Shown here in pieces: positions 40,729 to 49,773 of a stretch of 64,000 nt of DNA. Below the pieces are notes generated by a model. It did not search any database. It had not been told where the DNA came from and was given only the letters and a program-made list of their open reading frames with translations. This stretch comes from Bacteroidia bacterium. Its GTDB lineage: Bacteria > Bacteroidota > Bacteroidia > Flavobacteriales > Flavobacteriaceae. Location: contig JAUIDI010000002.1 of assembly GCA_030428705.1 (NCBI GenBank), positions 682,001 to 746,000 on the forward strand, given 5' to 3'. The translations under genes and the position numbers were made by a program. Each line of letters begins with the position of its first letter. The stretch's first letter is position 1.

Positions 40729-41580
40729 CTATTCCTTTTTCAAATAGCCATTGTCAAAAAACCAATCCGCCAAACGATCGGGCCATGAAGCCAAGGTTTT
40801 TAACTCCGTGCGATAACCCATATTAAATGCATGGCCGCCTTTTGCATAAATATGTGCTTCTATCGCCCCATTTACCTTACGGTAGCCTTCTAAAATCTTG
40901 ACCACGGGACCCGAGCAACATTCGTCATCATTTGCTACCACCAAGAAAGCAGGTGGAACGTTACTCGGAAACTCTTCGGGTATACCCAACGGCCCGGGGT
41001 AAACCAAAATTTGAAAATCGGGCTTCCCATCGACTTCATCGATATCGTCAATGGCCCCTAAATTTGCATCATCGGTATCGTAAGCCACCATGGAAACCAC
41101 CTCTCCTCCTGCCGAAAAACCAAGCATCCCGATTCTATTTGGATCAATATTCCATTTTCCGGAATTCTTTCTTATCATTCTCATGGCACGATAAGCGTCC
41201 TGTTTTGCGTGCACTTGTAAATCATAGGGCGAACCCTCTTCCCTGGCCAATCTGTATTTAAGAACAAAGGCGGTGATACCGAGTTTGTTTAAATAAAGGG
41301 CCGCGTCTTTTCCCTCTGAATTAAAGACCAATGCCCTATGTCCTCCACCTGGGCAAATCAATACTGAAGTGCCATTGGCCAAACTATCCGGTGCTTTGTA
41401 CATCGTTATGGAAGGATTGTGTATGTTCTTCACCCACCAATCTTTTGCCTGCTCGGGCTCATTTTTCAAATGCTCAAATCCGGGTGCCCCATTCTTCCAT
41501 AGATCAATGACAATAGGTTCGTTTTGGGCATATATAAGAAGTGAAAAAAGAAATGGACAAATTTTAAGTAACAGTTTCAT
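40729..41580 (-). CDS. Secreted alpha/beta hydrolase (acetyl-esterase-like)
   Basis: 283 residues from ATG 41580 (MKLLLKICPFLFSLLIYAQ, a signal peptide); the start in the track is 8 codons too long. The fold has the oxyanion loop CPGGGHRALV, the nucleophile elbow GFSAGGEV (Ser in G-x-S-x-G), a likely Asp near VVANDDE and the catalytic His in YAKGGHAFNMG. It resembles BD-FAE and acetylxylan-esterase-like enzymes that trim acyl groups from glycans. It is not physically linked to the sialic-acid operons, so a role in O-acetyl-sialate removal is only a possibility. Confidence 0.82.
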   Translation of the reverse strand: MKLLLKICPFLFSLLIYAQNEPIVIDLWKNGAPGFEHLKNEPEQAKDWWVKNIHNPSITMYKAPDSLANGTSVLICPGGGHRALVFNSEGKDAALYLNKLGITAFVLKYRLAREEGSPYDLQVHAKQDAYRAMRMIRKNSGKWNIDPNRIGMLGFSAGGEVVSMVAYDTDDANLGAIDDIDEVDGKPDFQILVYPGPLGIPEEFPSNVPPAFLVVANDDECCSGPVVKILEGYRKVNGAIEAHIYAKGGHAFNMGYRTELKTLASWPDRLADWFFDNGYLKKE

Positions 41581-41662
41581 ACGCTTTGTTGCTTTTGTTG
41601 TCAATAAATATAGAGATAATTAACTCCAATCTACACGAGGCTATAATTACAAAAAAAATAGT

Positions 41663-41706
41663 TTCTACATTTGTAGAATTAAAATATTTATTCTATGTTT
41701 GTAGAA
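41663..41706 (+). promoter_or_regulatory. blaI/blaR1 promoter with two BlaI-type operators
   Basis: TTCTACATTTGTAGAA (41663-41678) holds the classical TACA-N2-TGTA core, and TTCTATGTTTGTAGAA (41691-41706) is a second copy 28 bp on. The -33 TTTG (41670-41673) lies in the first and the -7 TATGTTTG (41694-41701) in the second, with a 20-bp spacer, so BlaI binding would cover both promoter boxes. Confidence 0.78.
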
Positions 41707-41726
41707 CATTCTCTAAAAACGTAGAA

Positions 41727-42092
41727 ATGCAGCTATCAAAATCGGAAGAAGAACTAATGAATTTGCTCTGGAAACAGAAAAAGGCCTTTATGAAAGATTT
41801 GTTGGATGCCTACCCTGAGCCAAAACCCGCTACGACAACGGTTGCCACACTTTTAAAGCGTATGACCGATAAGGGTTTTGTCAACTATAAAAGTTTTGGC
41901 AGGTCTAGGGAATACTATCCGTTGGTCAAGAAGAAAGACTATTTCTCAAAACATGTGAACGGACTCATAAAAAACTTTTTTAACGATAGCGCCAGTCAGT
42001 TTGCCTCGTTCTTTACCCAAGAAACAAACCTGAGCAAAACAGAATTGGAAGAATTGAAAAAACTAATCGATAACGAAATAAAAAAGAAATAA
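41727..42092 (+). CDS. BlaI/MecI/CopY-family repressor
   Basis: 121 residues from ATG 41727 (MQLSKSEEELMNLLW); the ORF-track start lies upstream of the promoter and is rejected. The winged helix is TTTVATLLKRMTDKGFVNYKSFGRSREYYPLV, and a C-terminal dimer helix carries the SKTELEELKKLID end. In this family the repressor is cleaved when the BlaR1 partner, encoded 2 bp downstream, is triggered. Two matching operators sit at its own promoter. The signal need not be beta-lactam; no beta-lactamase is nearby. Confidence 0.92.
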   Translation: MQLSKSEEELMNLLWKQKKAFMKDLLDAYPEPKPATTTVATLLKRMTDKGFVNYKSFGRSREYYPLVKKKDYFSKHVNGLIKNFFNDSASQFASFFTQETNLSKTELEELKKLIDNEIKKK

Positions 42093-42094
42093 CC

Positions 42095-44734
42095 ATGGTC
42101 ATTTTTCTTGTAAAATCCGCTGCCTGCATGCTTGTTTTCTTTCTTTTCTATAAGCTTTTACTTGAACAAGAAAACATGCATACCTTCAAAAGGTTTTATT
42201 TGTTGGCAGCTCTTATGGTTTCCTTTATAATTCCAAGTATTGTATTCACGGAGTATATAGAAGTACAACCCACAACATCGTCTTTAACCACTACTTTGTC
42301 TTCTGAAACCCTTGCGACAAACCCAACTCCCATAGCTGCCCAAGCCATGAATCCACTTGATTGGACGCTGTTTTTTTGGGTTGTTTACGGAATAGGTGTC
42401 CTGGGTTTTGGAATCCGGTTCTTTGGTCATCTTTTTCAGATAGGCAGAAGAATCAAGGGAAATCCCAAATTAAAAAGCCTTTTTATCACGAAAGTGCTTT
42501 TGTTGGAACAATTACCTCCGCATACCTTTTTCAAATACATCTTCGTGAACAAAAAGAAATTTGAAAATAATGATATCCCCGAAGAAGTAATGCTTCATGA
42601 AGAAACCCATGCCAGACAGGGGCACAGTATCGATGTGCTGTTCGTGGAGTTTTTACAGATTATTTTCTGGTTCAATCCGCTAGTGCATTTGTATAAGACG
42701 GCCATAAAACTCAATCACGAATTTTTGGCGGATAGTGCCGTATTAAAAAAGAACCAAGATAGGATCAACTATCAAAATACGTTGCTCTCGTATTTATCCC
42801 CCGAGAGCGCGGAAAAATATCAGTCGACCGGCATCGCGAATGCCATTAATTATTCATCAATCAAAAAACGTTTCACCATCATGAAAAAACAAACATCAAA
42901 AAAGGGGGTTCTTTTTAGAAGCCTATTGGTATTGCCTTTACTGGCTATCTTGCTCTACAGTTTTACCGAAACCAAAATGGTTCCGAAAGAAACATTGACC
43001 AAAGGAACCTATGGTATCGAAGGGCTTTCACCTAAGACCGATAATCTTGACGAAAATTCAAATATAGCTCGAGTTTCCAACCGAGTCGTCGAACTTGCTG
43101 GCTTGGTAATAGATTCTGAAACCTTTCAGCCCATTAAAAATGTCGGAATCTATGATGCCTATGGTAATTTGCTTTCCAAAAGTGACGGCCGGGGTTACTA
43201 TAAGGTCGAATTTGATAAACTGGGAACAGGTGAAATTCAGTTCGAATTTTCCTTACACAAAGAAGGCTACAAACCACTGGCCGAAAGACAACATTGGGGC
43301 AATCTTCAAGGTAAAATCAAATCGACCTTTTATTTCGGCTTACAAAAACATGGTTCCGATTCGCCGGAGTTGTCAGACCTTGCCACCAACAATAAAGACC
43401 TCTCCTATCAAGGTGTACTAGATCGCTATGCTTCAATAAAAAAAGGGTTTGAGTTTGAGAAACAGGTCGATATCGCCAAAAAAGGTAATCTTCAGGTTTT
43501 CTTCGAGTTCAACGGTTCGTATTACCTAGTAAACGATTCAGGTTGGATAAAGCTAGGTTCAAAATCCGATTTGGTCTCGATCGATGATGAAAAAATAGTT
43601 AGGGCCTATGAACTAAACGATGAAATAGAAAGAAACCAGGTTTTGGGCATGACACCGTTGGCAAACGACAATGCTCAGTTCGCAATCTACACGGAGTCGA
43701 GCAAACTTCCCGAATCTTTACAAGATAGGGCCTCTTTGGAGGAAATCAAGAAATTCAACACCTTGGCCAAAAAATACAATGCCGTCCCCATTGAGAAAAG
43801 AGCAATCCCTTTAAAAGATTTAAATGTGTTGGAGACCATTTATCGTCAAATGTCCAAGGACCAAAGAAAAGAAGCACAGCCTTTTCCGGAATGTCCGTCT
43901 CCCGATAAAGTTCAAGAAATCGATAATTTAATCGAAATCAATATTAACAATGATGGCAAACTTTTAGTCCAATCGAACATTTTAGAGCTTAAAGAACTGA
44001 AAGATTATCTATCAAAAATAAATAAACACCTTTCCTTCGAACAGCGAAAGAAAACAGTTCGGTCCGTTGTAAAAGTGGGTACCAACACACCCAAAGATGT
44101 AATACAACAAGTAAATCAAATTCTAACCGAGTATGGCTGCGCCATGATTAATATTATAGGTCCAGAGGATTCGCCTCGATCGAAAGGGCAAAGCAGTGCC
44201 ACCCGCAAAGAAATGAAAGAGTACAACACCTTGGCCAAAAAGTACAACAAAATGGACCGCACAAACATGAACATCAAAAAGAAGGATGTTGAACGACTAA
44301 AATATATTTATGGCTTAATGTCGGACAAACAACGTGCCGATACCGAACCTTTTCCCGATTTCCCAAAACCGCCTCCACCACCGCCTCCTGCTCCAGTTCC
44401 CGATACAGAGAAAGTGGTAGAACTTCCTCCACCCCCTGCTTCACCAAGAATGCAAGAAGGGCAGAAATCAGATGTTCTTCCACCACCTTCCCCAACGACG
44501 GTAAATGAGATTATCGAGGTTCCACCCCCTCCTCCTCATCCAAAATCGCCATTGGATTACATAATCGAAATGGCAAAACAAGATGCGGTTTTCTACTATC
44601 AAGACGAAAGAATAAGCTCTGATAGGGCGATTCAAATTCTGAAAGAGAACGATAAGATCAATATCGATTTACGCCCGAACGGAAAGAACCCTATTGTAAA
44701 ATTATCGACAGCGCCAATCGTAATCGAAAACTGA
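42095..44734 (+). CDS. BlaR1-type M56 metallopeptidase with long C-terminal extension
   Basis: An 879-residue protein. The N-terminal ~290 residues are the M56 membrane part (helices around 3-20, 33-50, 90-110 and later) with the zinc motif HEETHARQGHSIDVL and a second Glu in LNHEFLADSAV. After a transmembrane helix at ~300 (GVLFRSLLVLPLLAILLYSF) comes ~560 residues of exported sequence: a carboxypeptidase-like Ig domain (LAGLVIDSETFQPIKNVGIYD), two copies of an EYNTLAKKYN-type helical segment (~575 and ~710) and a Pro-rich stretch (PPPPPPPAPVPD). It would cut BlaI on sensing a periplasmic signal. Confidence 0.88.
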   Translation: MVIFLVKSAACMLVFFLFYKLLLEQENMHTFKRFYLLAALMVSFIIPSIVFTEYIEVQPTTSSLTTTLSSETLATNPTPIAAQAMNPLDWTLFFWVVYGIGVLGFGIRFFGHLFQIGRRIKGNPKLKSLFITKVLLLEQLPPHTFFKYIFVNKKKFENNDIPEEVMLHEETHARQGHSIDVLFVEFLQIIFWFNPLVHLYKTAIKLNHEFLADSAVLKKNQDRINYQNTLLSYLSPESAEKYQSTGIANAINYSSIKKRFTIMKKQTSKKGVLFRSLLVLPLLAILLYSFTETKMVPKETLTKGTYGIEGLSPKTDNLDENSNIARVSNRVVELAGLVIDSETFQPIKNVGIYDAYGNLLSKSDGRGYYKVEFDKLGTGEIQFEFSLHKEGYKPLAERQHWGNLQGKIKSTFYFGLQKHGSDSPELSDLATNNKDLSYQGVLDRYASIKKGFEFEKQVDIAKKGNLQVFFEFNGSYYLVNDSGWIKLGSKSDLVSIDDEKIVRAYELNDEIERNQVLGMTPLANDNAQFAIYTESSKLPESLQDRASLEEIKKFNTLAKKYNAVPIEKRAIPLKDLNVLETIYRQMSKDQRKEAQPFPECPSPDKVQEIDNLIEININNDGKLLVQSNILELKELKDYLSKINKHLSFEQRKKTVRSVVKVGTNTPKDVIQQVNQILTEYGCAMINIIGPEDSPRSKGQSSATRKEMKEYNTLAKKYNKMDRTNMNIKKKDVERLKYIYGLMSDKQRADTEPFPDFPKPPPPPPPAPVPDTEKVVELPPPPASPRMQEGQKSDVLPPPSPTTVNEIIEVPPPPPHPKSPLDYIIEMAKQDAVFYYQDERISSDRAIQILKENDKINIDLRPNGKNPIVKLSTAPIVIEN

Positions 44735-44756
44735 ACAAAATCATAATTTTCATCCA

Positions 44757-44783
44757 AAGCCTCGATTTTCGAGGCTTTTTTTG
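44757..44783 (+). terminator. Terminator after blaR1
   Basis: AAGCCTCGA-TTT-TCGAGGCTT, a 9-bp stem followed by a run of T's, 23 bp after the blaR1 stop codon. Confidence 0.85.
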
Positions 44784-44859
44784 TAACAAATCCGTCAGGG
44801 TTGCGTTCTAATACTATTGTTCCCTTTTCTTACACATACTTACTAGTCACCCAATGCTA

Positions 44860-44960
44860 GTTCGAGATGTCTTCCTCAGTTATGTCGAAGAAGCATTGAG
44901 AACTATTTGACAACCTCTCGACTGCGCCTGTCTGCTGACAAAGGCAAGCTCGAGAGAACA
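44860..44960. repeat. Interspersed REP-like element (degenerate copy)
   Basis: The stretch contains TTCGAGATGTC, then CTCTCGACTGCGC, then GCTCGAGAGAAC, with CTCTCGA/TCGAGAG inverted arms. The TCTCGACTGCGC and CGAGATGTC blocks recur at 56765-56809, and the first at 57674. Otherwise the 254-bp gap before DUF4407 is empty. Confidence 0.5.
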
Positions 44961-44988
44961 TTGTTTTTAATTCATCGATCGAATAATT

Positions 44989-46089
44989 ATGTTACAGAAC
45001 TTTTTCATTCTCTGCTCCGGGGCCGATGCGGCCATTCTAAAAACCTGTTCTAGTGGTGAACGTACCAAATACGCCGGTATCGGCGCGACCGTTTTCTTTA
45101 CCGCTGTAATGGCATTCATTGCCAGTTCTTATGCCCTTTACACCGTATTTGATACTATTTTGACCTCGATTTTTTTCGGTTTGCTATGGGGTCTTTTGAT
45201 TTTTAATTTGGACCGGTTTATCGTTTCCACGATCAAAAAAAGAAACAGTTTCGGCAGCGAGCTTGTACAGGCAACCCCAAGAATTATTCTGGCCATTATT
45301 ATTGCAGTGGTCATTTCGAAACCTTTGGAAATGAAGATTTTTGAAAAGGAAATCGATCAGGTGTTACTCGAACAGAAGAACGAGATGACCTTGGCCAACA
45401 AACAGCAGCTCGCACTCCAATACACCCCGGCCGTGGACAAATTGAATCAGGATATCACCGATCTTAAAGCGGAAATAGCAGCGAAGGAGGCCGAAACGAA
45501 CGCGCTTTACGACACCTATATTTCGGAAGCGGAAGGAAGGGCTGGAACGATGCTGTTGGGAAAAGGCCCCGTCTATAAAGAAAAACGTGAAAAGCACGAT
45601 GCCACATTGTCCGAACTTACAGCATTAAAGCAAACCAATGGAGAGAAAATCAAGGCAATCGAGACGCAAATCGTCGCCCTGAATACCGAATACGCCCAAG
45701 TGGTGAACGATTCGCAACCCATTATCGATGGCTTCGACGGACTCATGGCCCGGATCAATGCCTTGGGAGAACTACCTTGGATGCCCTCGTTCTTTATTTT
45801 CCTGCTGTTTTTGGCTATTGAAACGTCGCCTATTATTGCCAAATTATTGGCTCCAAAGGGTGAGTACGACCTAAAATTGGAAGATGAGGAAAGTGCCTTG
45901 AAAACCTGGGTAACGCAAAAGGTATTGCAGCGTGAAAAAATATTGGCCACCGATACCGGGCTGAACGAAAAAATCTATGGCGAAATTGCCGAAGAAGAAG
46001 CGGTATACGCCTATAAAAAACAGAAGGCCGAAGAGCTTTTAAAGTTACAGGCCGATGCTTTTCACGATTTGCAGGTAAAAGGCCTATAA
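44989..46089 (+). CDS. DUF4407 membrane protein
   Basis: A 366-residue protein matching DUF4407: N-terminal FILCSGADAAILKTCSSGERTKYAGIGATVFFT, two close helices (~30-75), WGLLIFNLDRFIVS, a helix at ~92-110, a long periplasmic or cytoplasmic coiled coil (~125-245: KLNQDITDLKAEIAAKEAE) and a fourth helix at ~265-285 (FFIFLLFLAIETSPI). Function unknown; the shape is like a stalk or scaffold protein. It is monocistronic, with no recognised partner next to it. Confidence 0.9.
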   Translation: MLQNFFILCSGADAAILKTCSSGERTKYAGIGATVFFTAVMAFIASSYALYTVFDTILTSIFFGLLWGLLIFNLDRFIVSTIKKRNSFGSELVQATPRIILAIIIAVVISKPLEMKIFEKEIDQVLLEQKNEMTLANKQQLALQYTPAVDKLNQDITDLKAEIAAKEAETNALYDTYISEAEGRAGTMLLGKGPVYKEKREKHDATLSELTALKQTNGEKIKAIETQIVALNTEYAQVVNDSQPIIDGFDGLMARINALGELPWMPSFFIFLLFLAIETSPIIAKLLAPKGEYDLKLEDEESALKTWVTQKVLQREKILATDTGLNEKIYGEIAEEEAVYAYKKQKAEELLKLQADAFHDLQVKGL

Positions 46090-46094
46090 CGTTC

Positions 46095-46466
46095 TTAGCC
46101 CGCGTAATCGCTCTCCATACCTGATTCCATCTTTTTCAGAAAAACGTCGATGGTCTTTAGAATCCTTTTGAAGTCTTCGTCAAGACCCGTCTCGCCGATA
46201 TGCAATTTTTCCTCGTGTCGTTCTGCGAACTCCGATGCGTTGGGCATTCCCAACACCCGAATCTTATATTTCAATTTATGGACCATTTCTGCCGCGGCCC
46301 TTGGCTCTCCCCGATTGATATGAAAAAGGTATCTACCCAAGTCCCATGAAAATTCTTGCTTAAGAATAGCCACGAACTTTTGCTCAAAATCAAAGTCGGA
46401 AGTGCCTGCCAGTTCCACTACATAGGCCAGATTCGGGGATTCTTCCCTGTAATTAATATGCTGCAT
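46095..46466 (-). CDS. Hpt-like histidine phosphotransfer protein (tentative)
   Basis: 123 residues from Met 46466 (a longer start at 46475 is possible). It is all-helical, with AAAEMVHKLKYKIRVLGMPNASEF near residue 70: the His-Lys-Leu-Lys followed by a small-residue helix is the pattern around the phosphorylated His in Hpt domains. No kinase or receiver domain is encoded next to it, so it would be an orphan relay. Convergent with DUF4407, 5 bp between stops. Confidence 0.55.
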   Translation of the reverse strand: MQHINYREESPNLAYVVELAGTSDFDFEQKFVAILKQEFSWDLGRYLFHINRGEPRAAAEMVHKLKYKIRVLGMPNASEFAERHEEKLHIGETGLDEDFKRILKTIDVFLKKMESGMESDYAG

Positions 46467-46760
46467 AACGACCATTGAATGACAAAAAGGGGGAACTTAC
46501 TACTCCGAGCTAAAGTTTTTCCTTGAAGTCAATTACTCAAACAAAGGTAAGAATTATATTACTTTCAACTAATTTTTGTTGCAAAAGCCTCAATTTGATG
46601 GGTCATTCATTCAACTATGTATTTTTGCCATAAAAGTTGAATCCTAATTTTGGGGACATAATGCTAAAAGGGAGACACCCAAAAGAGTTTGAAAAAACAT
46701 TTAAATCTACAAGCTATAGGAGGTAGCAGAGCGGAATGATCGCACAAACTTCTAGACTGT

Positions 46761-47843
46761 TTATTCAAGTTTTTCCGGATTTAAAGTTATGTACTTGACA
46801 GTCTTTCGATTCCATGTGTAGACCAAATGTATTATTCCGTCTTCCGCTTGGATGACCGTAGGATACGAATACTCCTCACCTTCTTTGTCCGTTGTTTTGC
46901 GTAAAGGTTCAAGATCTAAAACCCGCTTCCACTTTTTCCCGTCATTTGAAATGGCAATACTCAAGGGAACCCTATCGCCCCAATTTTTATCCGTTGGATT
47001 ATACACCAAAAGTTGTCGCCCATCTTTTAACGTGACACCATCGATACCCGAATTGGGGTTCGGAAGCGAAGTGGCCGTCATTTCACTCCAAGTTTGTCCA
47101 CCATCAGTAGACCAATTTTGACCGATTACACCATTTTTTGTCCGGCTCAACAATTGAAATTTTCCATTGCCATACTTATAGATTACGGGTTGGATGGCTC
47201 CAAATTTATCCGGTTCATTAAGCGGGCCGGTTTTTGACCAACTCTTTCCAAAATCATCGCTGGTTTCAATATGAATCGTCCAAACTCCATCTTTTGTTTC
47301 GTTGCTCGATGGAGAAAGAATCGTACCATCGTCCAATTGGATCGGTTGGTTTTTAATAGGACCTAAAATGCCTTCAGTAAGTTTTACGGGATCGGACCAT
47401 GTTCTACCATCATCATCGGAGGTCATTACCATACCCCACCACTCTCGTGGACTGGGCCCAACTTTATAGAACAAATGTAATGACCTATCTTCGGGTTTGA
47501 ACAGTACCGGATTCCAACATGGATATCGCGTACCATCATCTTGAACCCCGTTGACGACCTCGACCGGAACCGACCAAGAACCGTTTATATTCCTAGAGAC
47601 CCAAATACCGACATCCTTGTTTTTTTCCTTGGTGCCCCCGAACCAAGAAGCAACGACCGTTCTATTGCTCACTTCGACCGTAGAGGCGTGGCATTCAGGA
47701 GTCAAGGCGTCCTCCAAATCGTAAATAAACTCTTGGGTGATTACGGCCGGATGATCTAGGGGTAGAACCGAAGGTAATTTCTTTTCTTGCCCTAGACCAA
47801 AAATGGTCATATTCAGGGCTACAAGGGTGAATAGTATTTTCAT
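46761..47843 (-). CDS. Secreted sialidase-like BNR-repeat protein
   Basis: A 360-residue protein with a signal peptide (MKILFTLVALNMTIFGLGQ) and a propeller with Asp-box repeats (TSDDDGRTW, TSDDFGKSW, STDGGQTW, SNDGKKW). The FRIP arginine motif of GH33 is absent; the corresponding region reads PECHASTVEVSNRTVVASWFGG. It therefore belongs to the wider BNR family of exo-sialidase-like enzymes with unknown substrate (possibly another acidic sugar). The divergent AraC, DHDPS-family lyase and symporter genes to its right suggest a small dedicated pathway. Confidence 0.8.
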   Translation of the reverse strand: MKILFTLVALNMTIFGLGQEKKLPSVLPLDHPAVITQEFIYDLEDALTPECHASTVEVSNRTVVASWFGGTKEKNKDVGIWVSRNINGSWSVPVEVVNGVQDDGTRYPCWNPVLFKPEDRSLHLFYKVGPSPREWWGMVMTSDDDGRTWSDPVKLTEGILGPIKNQPIQLDDGTILSPSSNETKDGVWTIHIETSDDFGKSWSKTGPLNEPDKFGAIQPVIYKYGNGKFQLLSRTKNGVIGQNWSTDGGQTWSEMTATSLPNPNSGIDGVTLKDGRQLLVYNPTDKNWGDRVPLSIAISNDGKKWKRVLDLEPLRKTTDKEGEEYSYPTVIQAEDGIIHLVYTWNRKTVKYITLNPEKLE

Positions 47844-47876
47844 ATCAGTGGTTATTTATAAATATTTGAGCCAAAA

Positions 47877-48731
47877 TCAAATAAGGCTTTTTCGGTACTC
47901 CGAAGGGGTCATGCCCATGATACTCTTAAAATAATAGTTGAAATTGGCCAGATTATTATAGCCGCTTTCGAAACATATCTGTGTAATCTGTCTATCCGAT
48001 TCTGCCAACAACTTGGCCGCAATACCGACACGCACCCGTTTGACGTACTCCATAAAAGTAAGGTCGGTCTTTTTTTTGAAAAACCTACAAAACGAACCAG
48101 GGGCCATGTGCAACAATGCCGCAGCTTCTTCCAAGCGAACTCCTTCTTGAACATGCTGAAAAACATATTCGTAGACCTTGTTGATCTTCTCAAGATTCTT
48201 GGAGAAGGAATCCGTTTTATCTATGGGATTCGAAAGTTTTTCGCGCCCCTCGACCTGTAACAGCAAATTAAACACCTTCAATAGCTCTATATAATATTCG
48301 AGGCCTTCGAGCCGTGTCATTTTTTCAAGCGTTGCCTGAATTCTATAGTAATCTTGAACTTTAAAGCGCAAGCCACGTTCCGATTGCTTCAGAAGTCGCA
48401 ATACTTTTTCCAGCTCGGGCATCCTGAAAAAATCGGATTTCATAATATTCTCTGAAAAATGGGTGACAATGCAAAAAGAGGCATTTTCCTCCTCTGAAGG
48501 TGACAATTCCCAACAATGTGGAAGATCGGGGCCCATCAGCACCAAATCGCCCTTTTCAAATCCGGAAATGTTGTCGCCCACGATTCTACGTCCCGATCCC
48601 GATAGGATAAAATTGAGTTCGAAATTTTTATGGGAATGGATATTGTCCACAGACTTCAAGGGAAGTTTTCTCGTAATGAACGAATGTCTATCGGGTACAT
48701 GTATCTTTTCAAAAACAAATTCCATTAACAT
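47877..48731 (-). CDS. AraC-family regulator with cupin domain
   Basis: A 284-residue protein with an N-terminal cupin (KSVDNIHSHKNFELNFILSGSGRRIVG, GDLVLMGPDLPHCWEL) and a C-terminal AraC double HTH (RLEEAAALLHMAPGSFCRFFKKKTDLTFMEYVKRVRVGIAAKLLAESDRQITQICFESGYNNLANFNYYFKSIMGMTPSEYRKSL). It stands between the sialidase-like gene (same strand) and the divergent lyase-symporter operon, and is their natural local activator, responding to the sugar bound in the cupin. Confidence 0.93.
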   Translation of the reverse strand: MLMEFVFEKIHVPDRHSFITRKLPLKSVDNIHSHKNFELNFILSGSGRRIVGDNISGFEKGDLVLMGPDLPHCWELSPSEEENASFCIVTHFSENIMKSDFFRMPELEKVLRLLKQSERGLRFKVQDYYRIQATLEKMTRLEGLEYYIELLKVFNLLLQVEGREKLSNPIDKTDSFSKNLEKINKVYEYVFQHVQEGVRLEEAAALLHMAPGSFCRFFKKKTDLTFMEYVKRVRVGIAAKLLAESDRQITQICFESGYNNLANFNYYFKSIMGMTPSEYRKSLI

Positions 48732-48849
48732 TTATATTAACTCCAATTCTTCAATATACAACTTAAATAGGAATTTAAAGTTAAAATATCATGTATTTGT
48801 TACAATATAACAGTGGTTTGAAAATCAATTTTAGACGTTATTTGTTTTT

Positions 48850-49773
48850 ATGGATTTACCGCTCAAAGGAATCATACCACCTTTGGTCACCCCATTAACG
48901 GAAAATGGCGAACTCGACTTACATGGCCTCAACAATTTAATTGACCATGTCATAGGTGGCGGGGTACACGGATTGTTCCTTTTGGGCACTACGGGAGAAG
49001 GAACAAGCCTATCCTATAAAATAAGAAGACAAATGGTTACTGAGACCTGTAACCTTGTTCAAAAGCGTATTCCTGTACTGGTGTGTATCACCGACACGGC
49101 ATTGGAAGAATCATTGCATTTGGCCGACTACGCAAAGCAAGCGGGAGCGGATGTTCTGGTCATCGCACCTCCCTACTATTTACCCATTTCGCAACTTGAA
49201 ATGCAAGACTATTTGGAACTATTGTTGCCCAAATTGCCGTTACCGTTCTTATTGTACAATATGCCTAGTTGCACCAAATTGAACCTATCCATAGATACAA
49301 TCAAAAAGGCCAAAAAAATGGGTGCTCTGGGAATAAAGGATAGTTCAGGTGATTTGGACTACATGAAAACGTTGCTCAAAGAATTTAAGAACGATGAAGA
49401 TTTCTCGATAATTACCGGTTCCGAACGATATCTCCCTGAGACCATCCTGAACGGAGGGCGTGGTGCCGTCGCCGGGGGCGCCAACTTTTTCCCCAAGCTG
49501 TTCGTAGACCTTTATGAAGCCTCATTGGCAAGGGATATGCAGAGAATTACGTTACTTCGTAAAAAAATAGTCCAAATCGACAAGACCATCTATAGCGTGG
49601 GGCAGAACACTTCAAAATATATCAAGGGCATTAAAAGTGCGCTTGCGGCGTTGAATATCTGCAGTGATTTTACGGCTCCACCCGTTACGCGTTTTGACGA
49701 ACATGACCGTGGAAAAATCAAAGCACATATGGATGAATTTTTCTTGGATACCGCATTCAGCCTTACCAAATGA
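48850..49773 (+). CDS. DHDPS/NAL-superfamily lyase
   Basis: A 307-residue class I aldolase. The carboxylate loop is LLGTTGEGTSL, the Tyr region is LLYNMPSCTKL and the Schiff-base Lys sits in ALGIKDSSGDL. YNMP and GIKDSSG are closer to dihydrodipicolinate synthase-like and 2-keto-3-deoxy-sugar aldolases than to the NAL motifs (YYYHIP, GIKYS) at 20.6 kb. With a symporter (4-bp overlap) and a BNR enzyme next to it, cleavage of an ulosonic or keto-deoxy acid is likelier than lysine synthesis. The substrate is not readable. Confidence 0.87.
   Translation: MDLPLKGIIPPLVTPLTENGELDLHGLNNLIDHVIGGGVHGLFLLGTTGEGTSLSYKIRRQMVTETCNLVQKRIPVLVCITDTALEESLHLADYAKQAGADVLVIAPPYYLPISQLEMQDYLELLLPKLPLPFLLYNMPSCTKLNLSIDTIKKAKKMGALGIKDSSGDLDYMKTLLKEFKNDEDFSIITGSERYLPETILNGGRGAVAGGANFFPKLFVDLYEASLARDMQRITLLRKKIVQIDKTIYSVGQNTSKYIKGIKSALAALNICSDFTAPPVTRFDEHDRGKIKAHMDEFFLDTAFSLTK

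Noticed and set aside
46730-46765. tRNA-like sequence (GGAGGTAGCAGAGCGG...)
   Set aside because: It resembles the 5' part of a class II tRNA, but no matching acceptor 3' strand, T arm or plausible anticodon stem follows.
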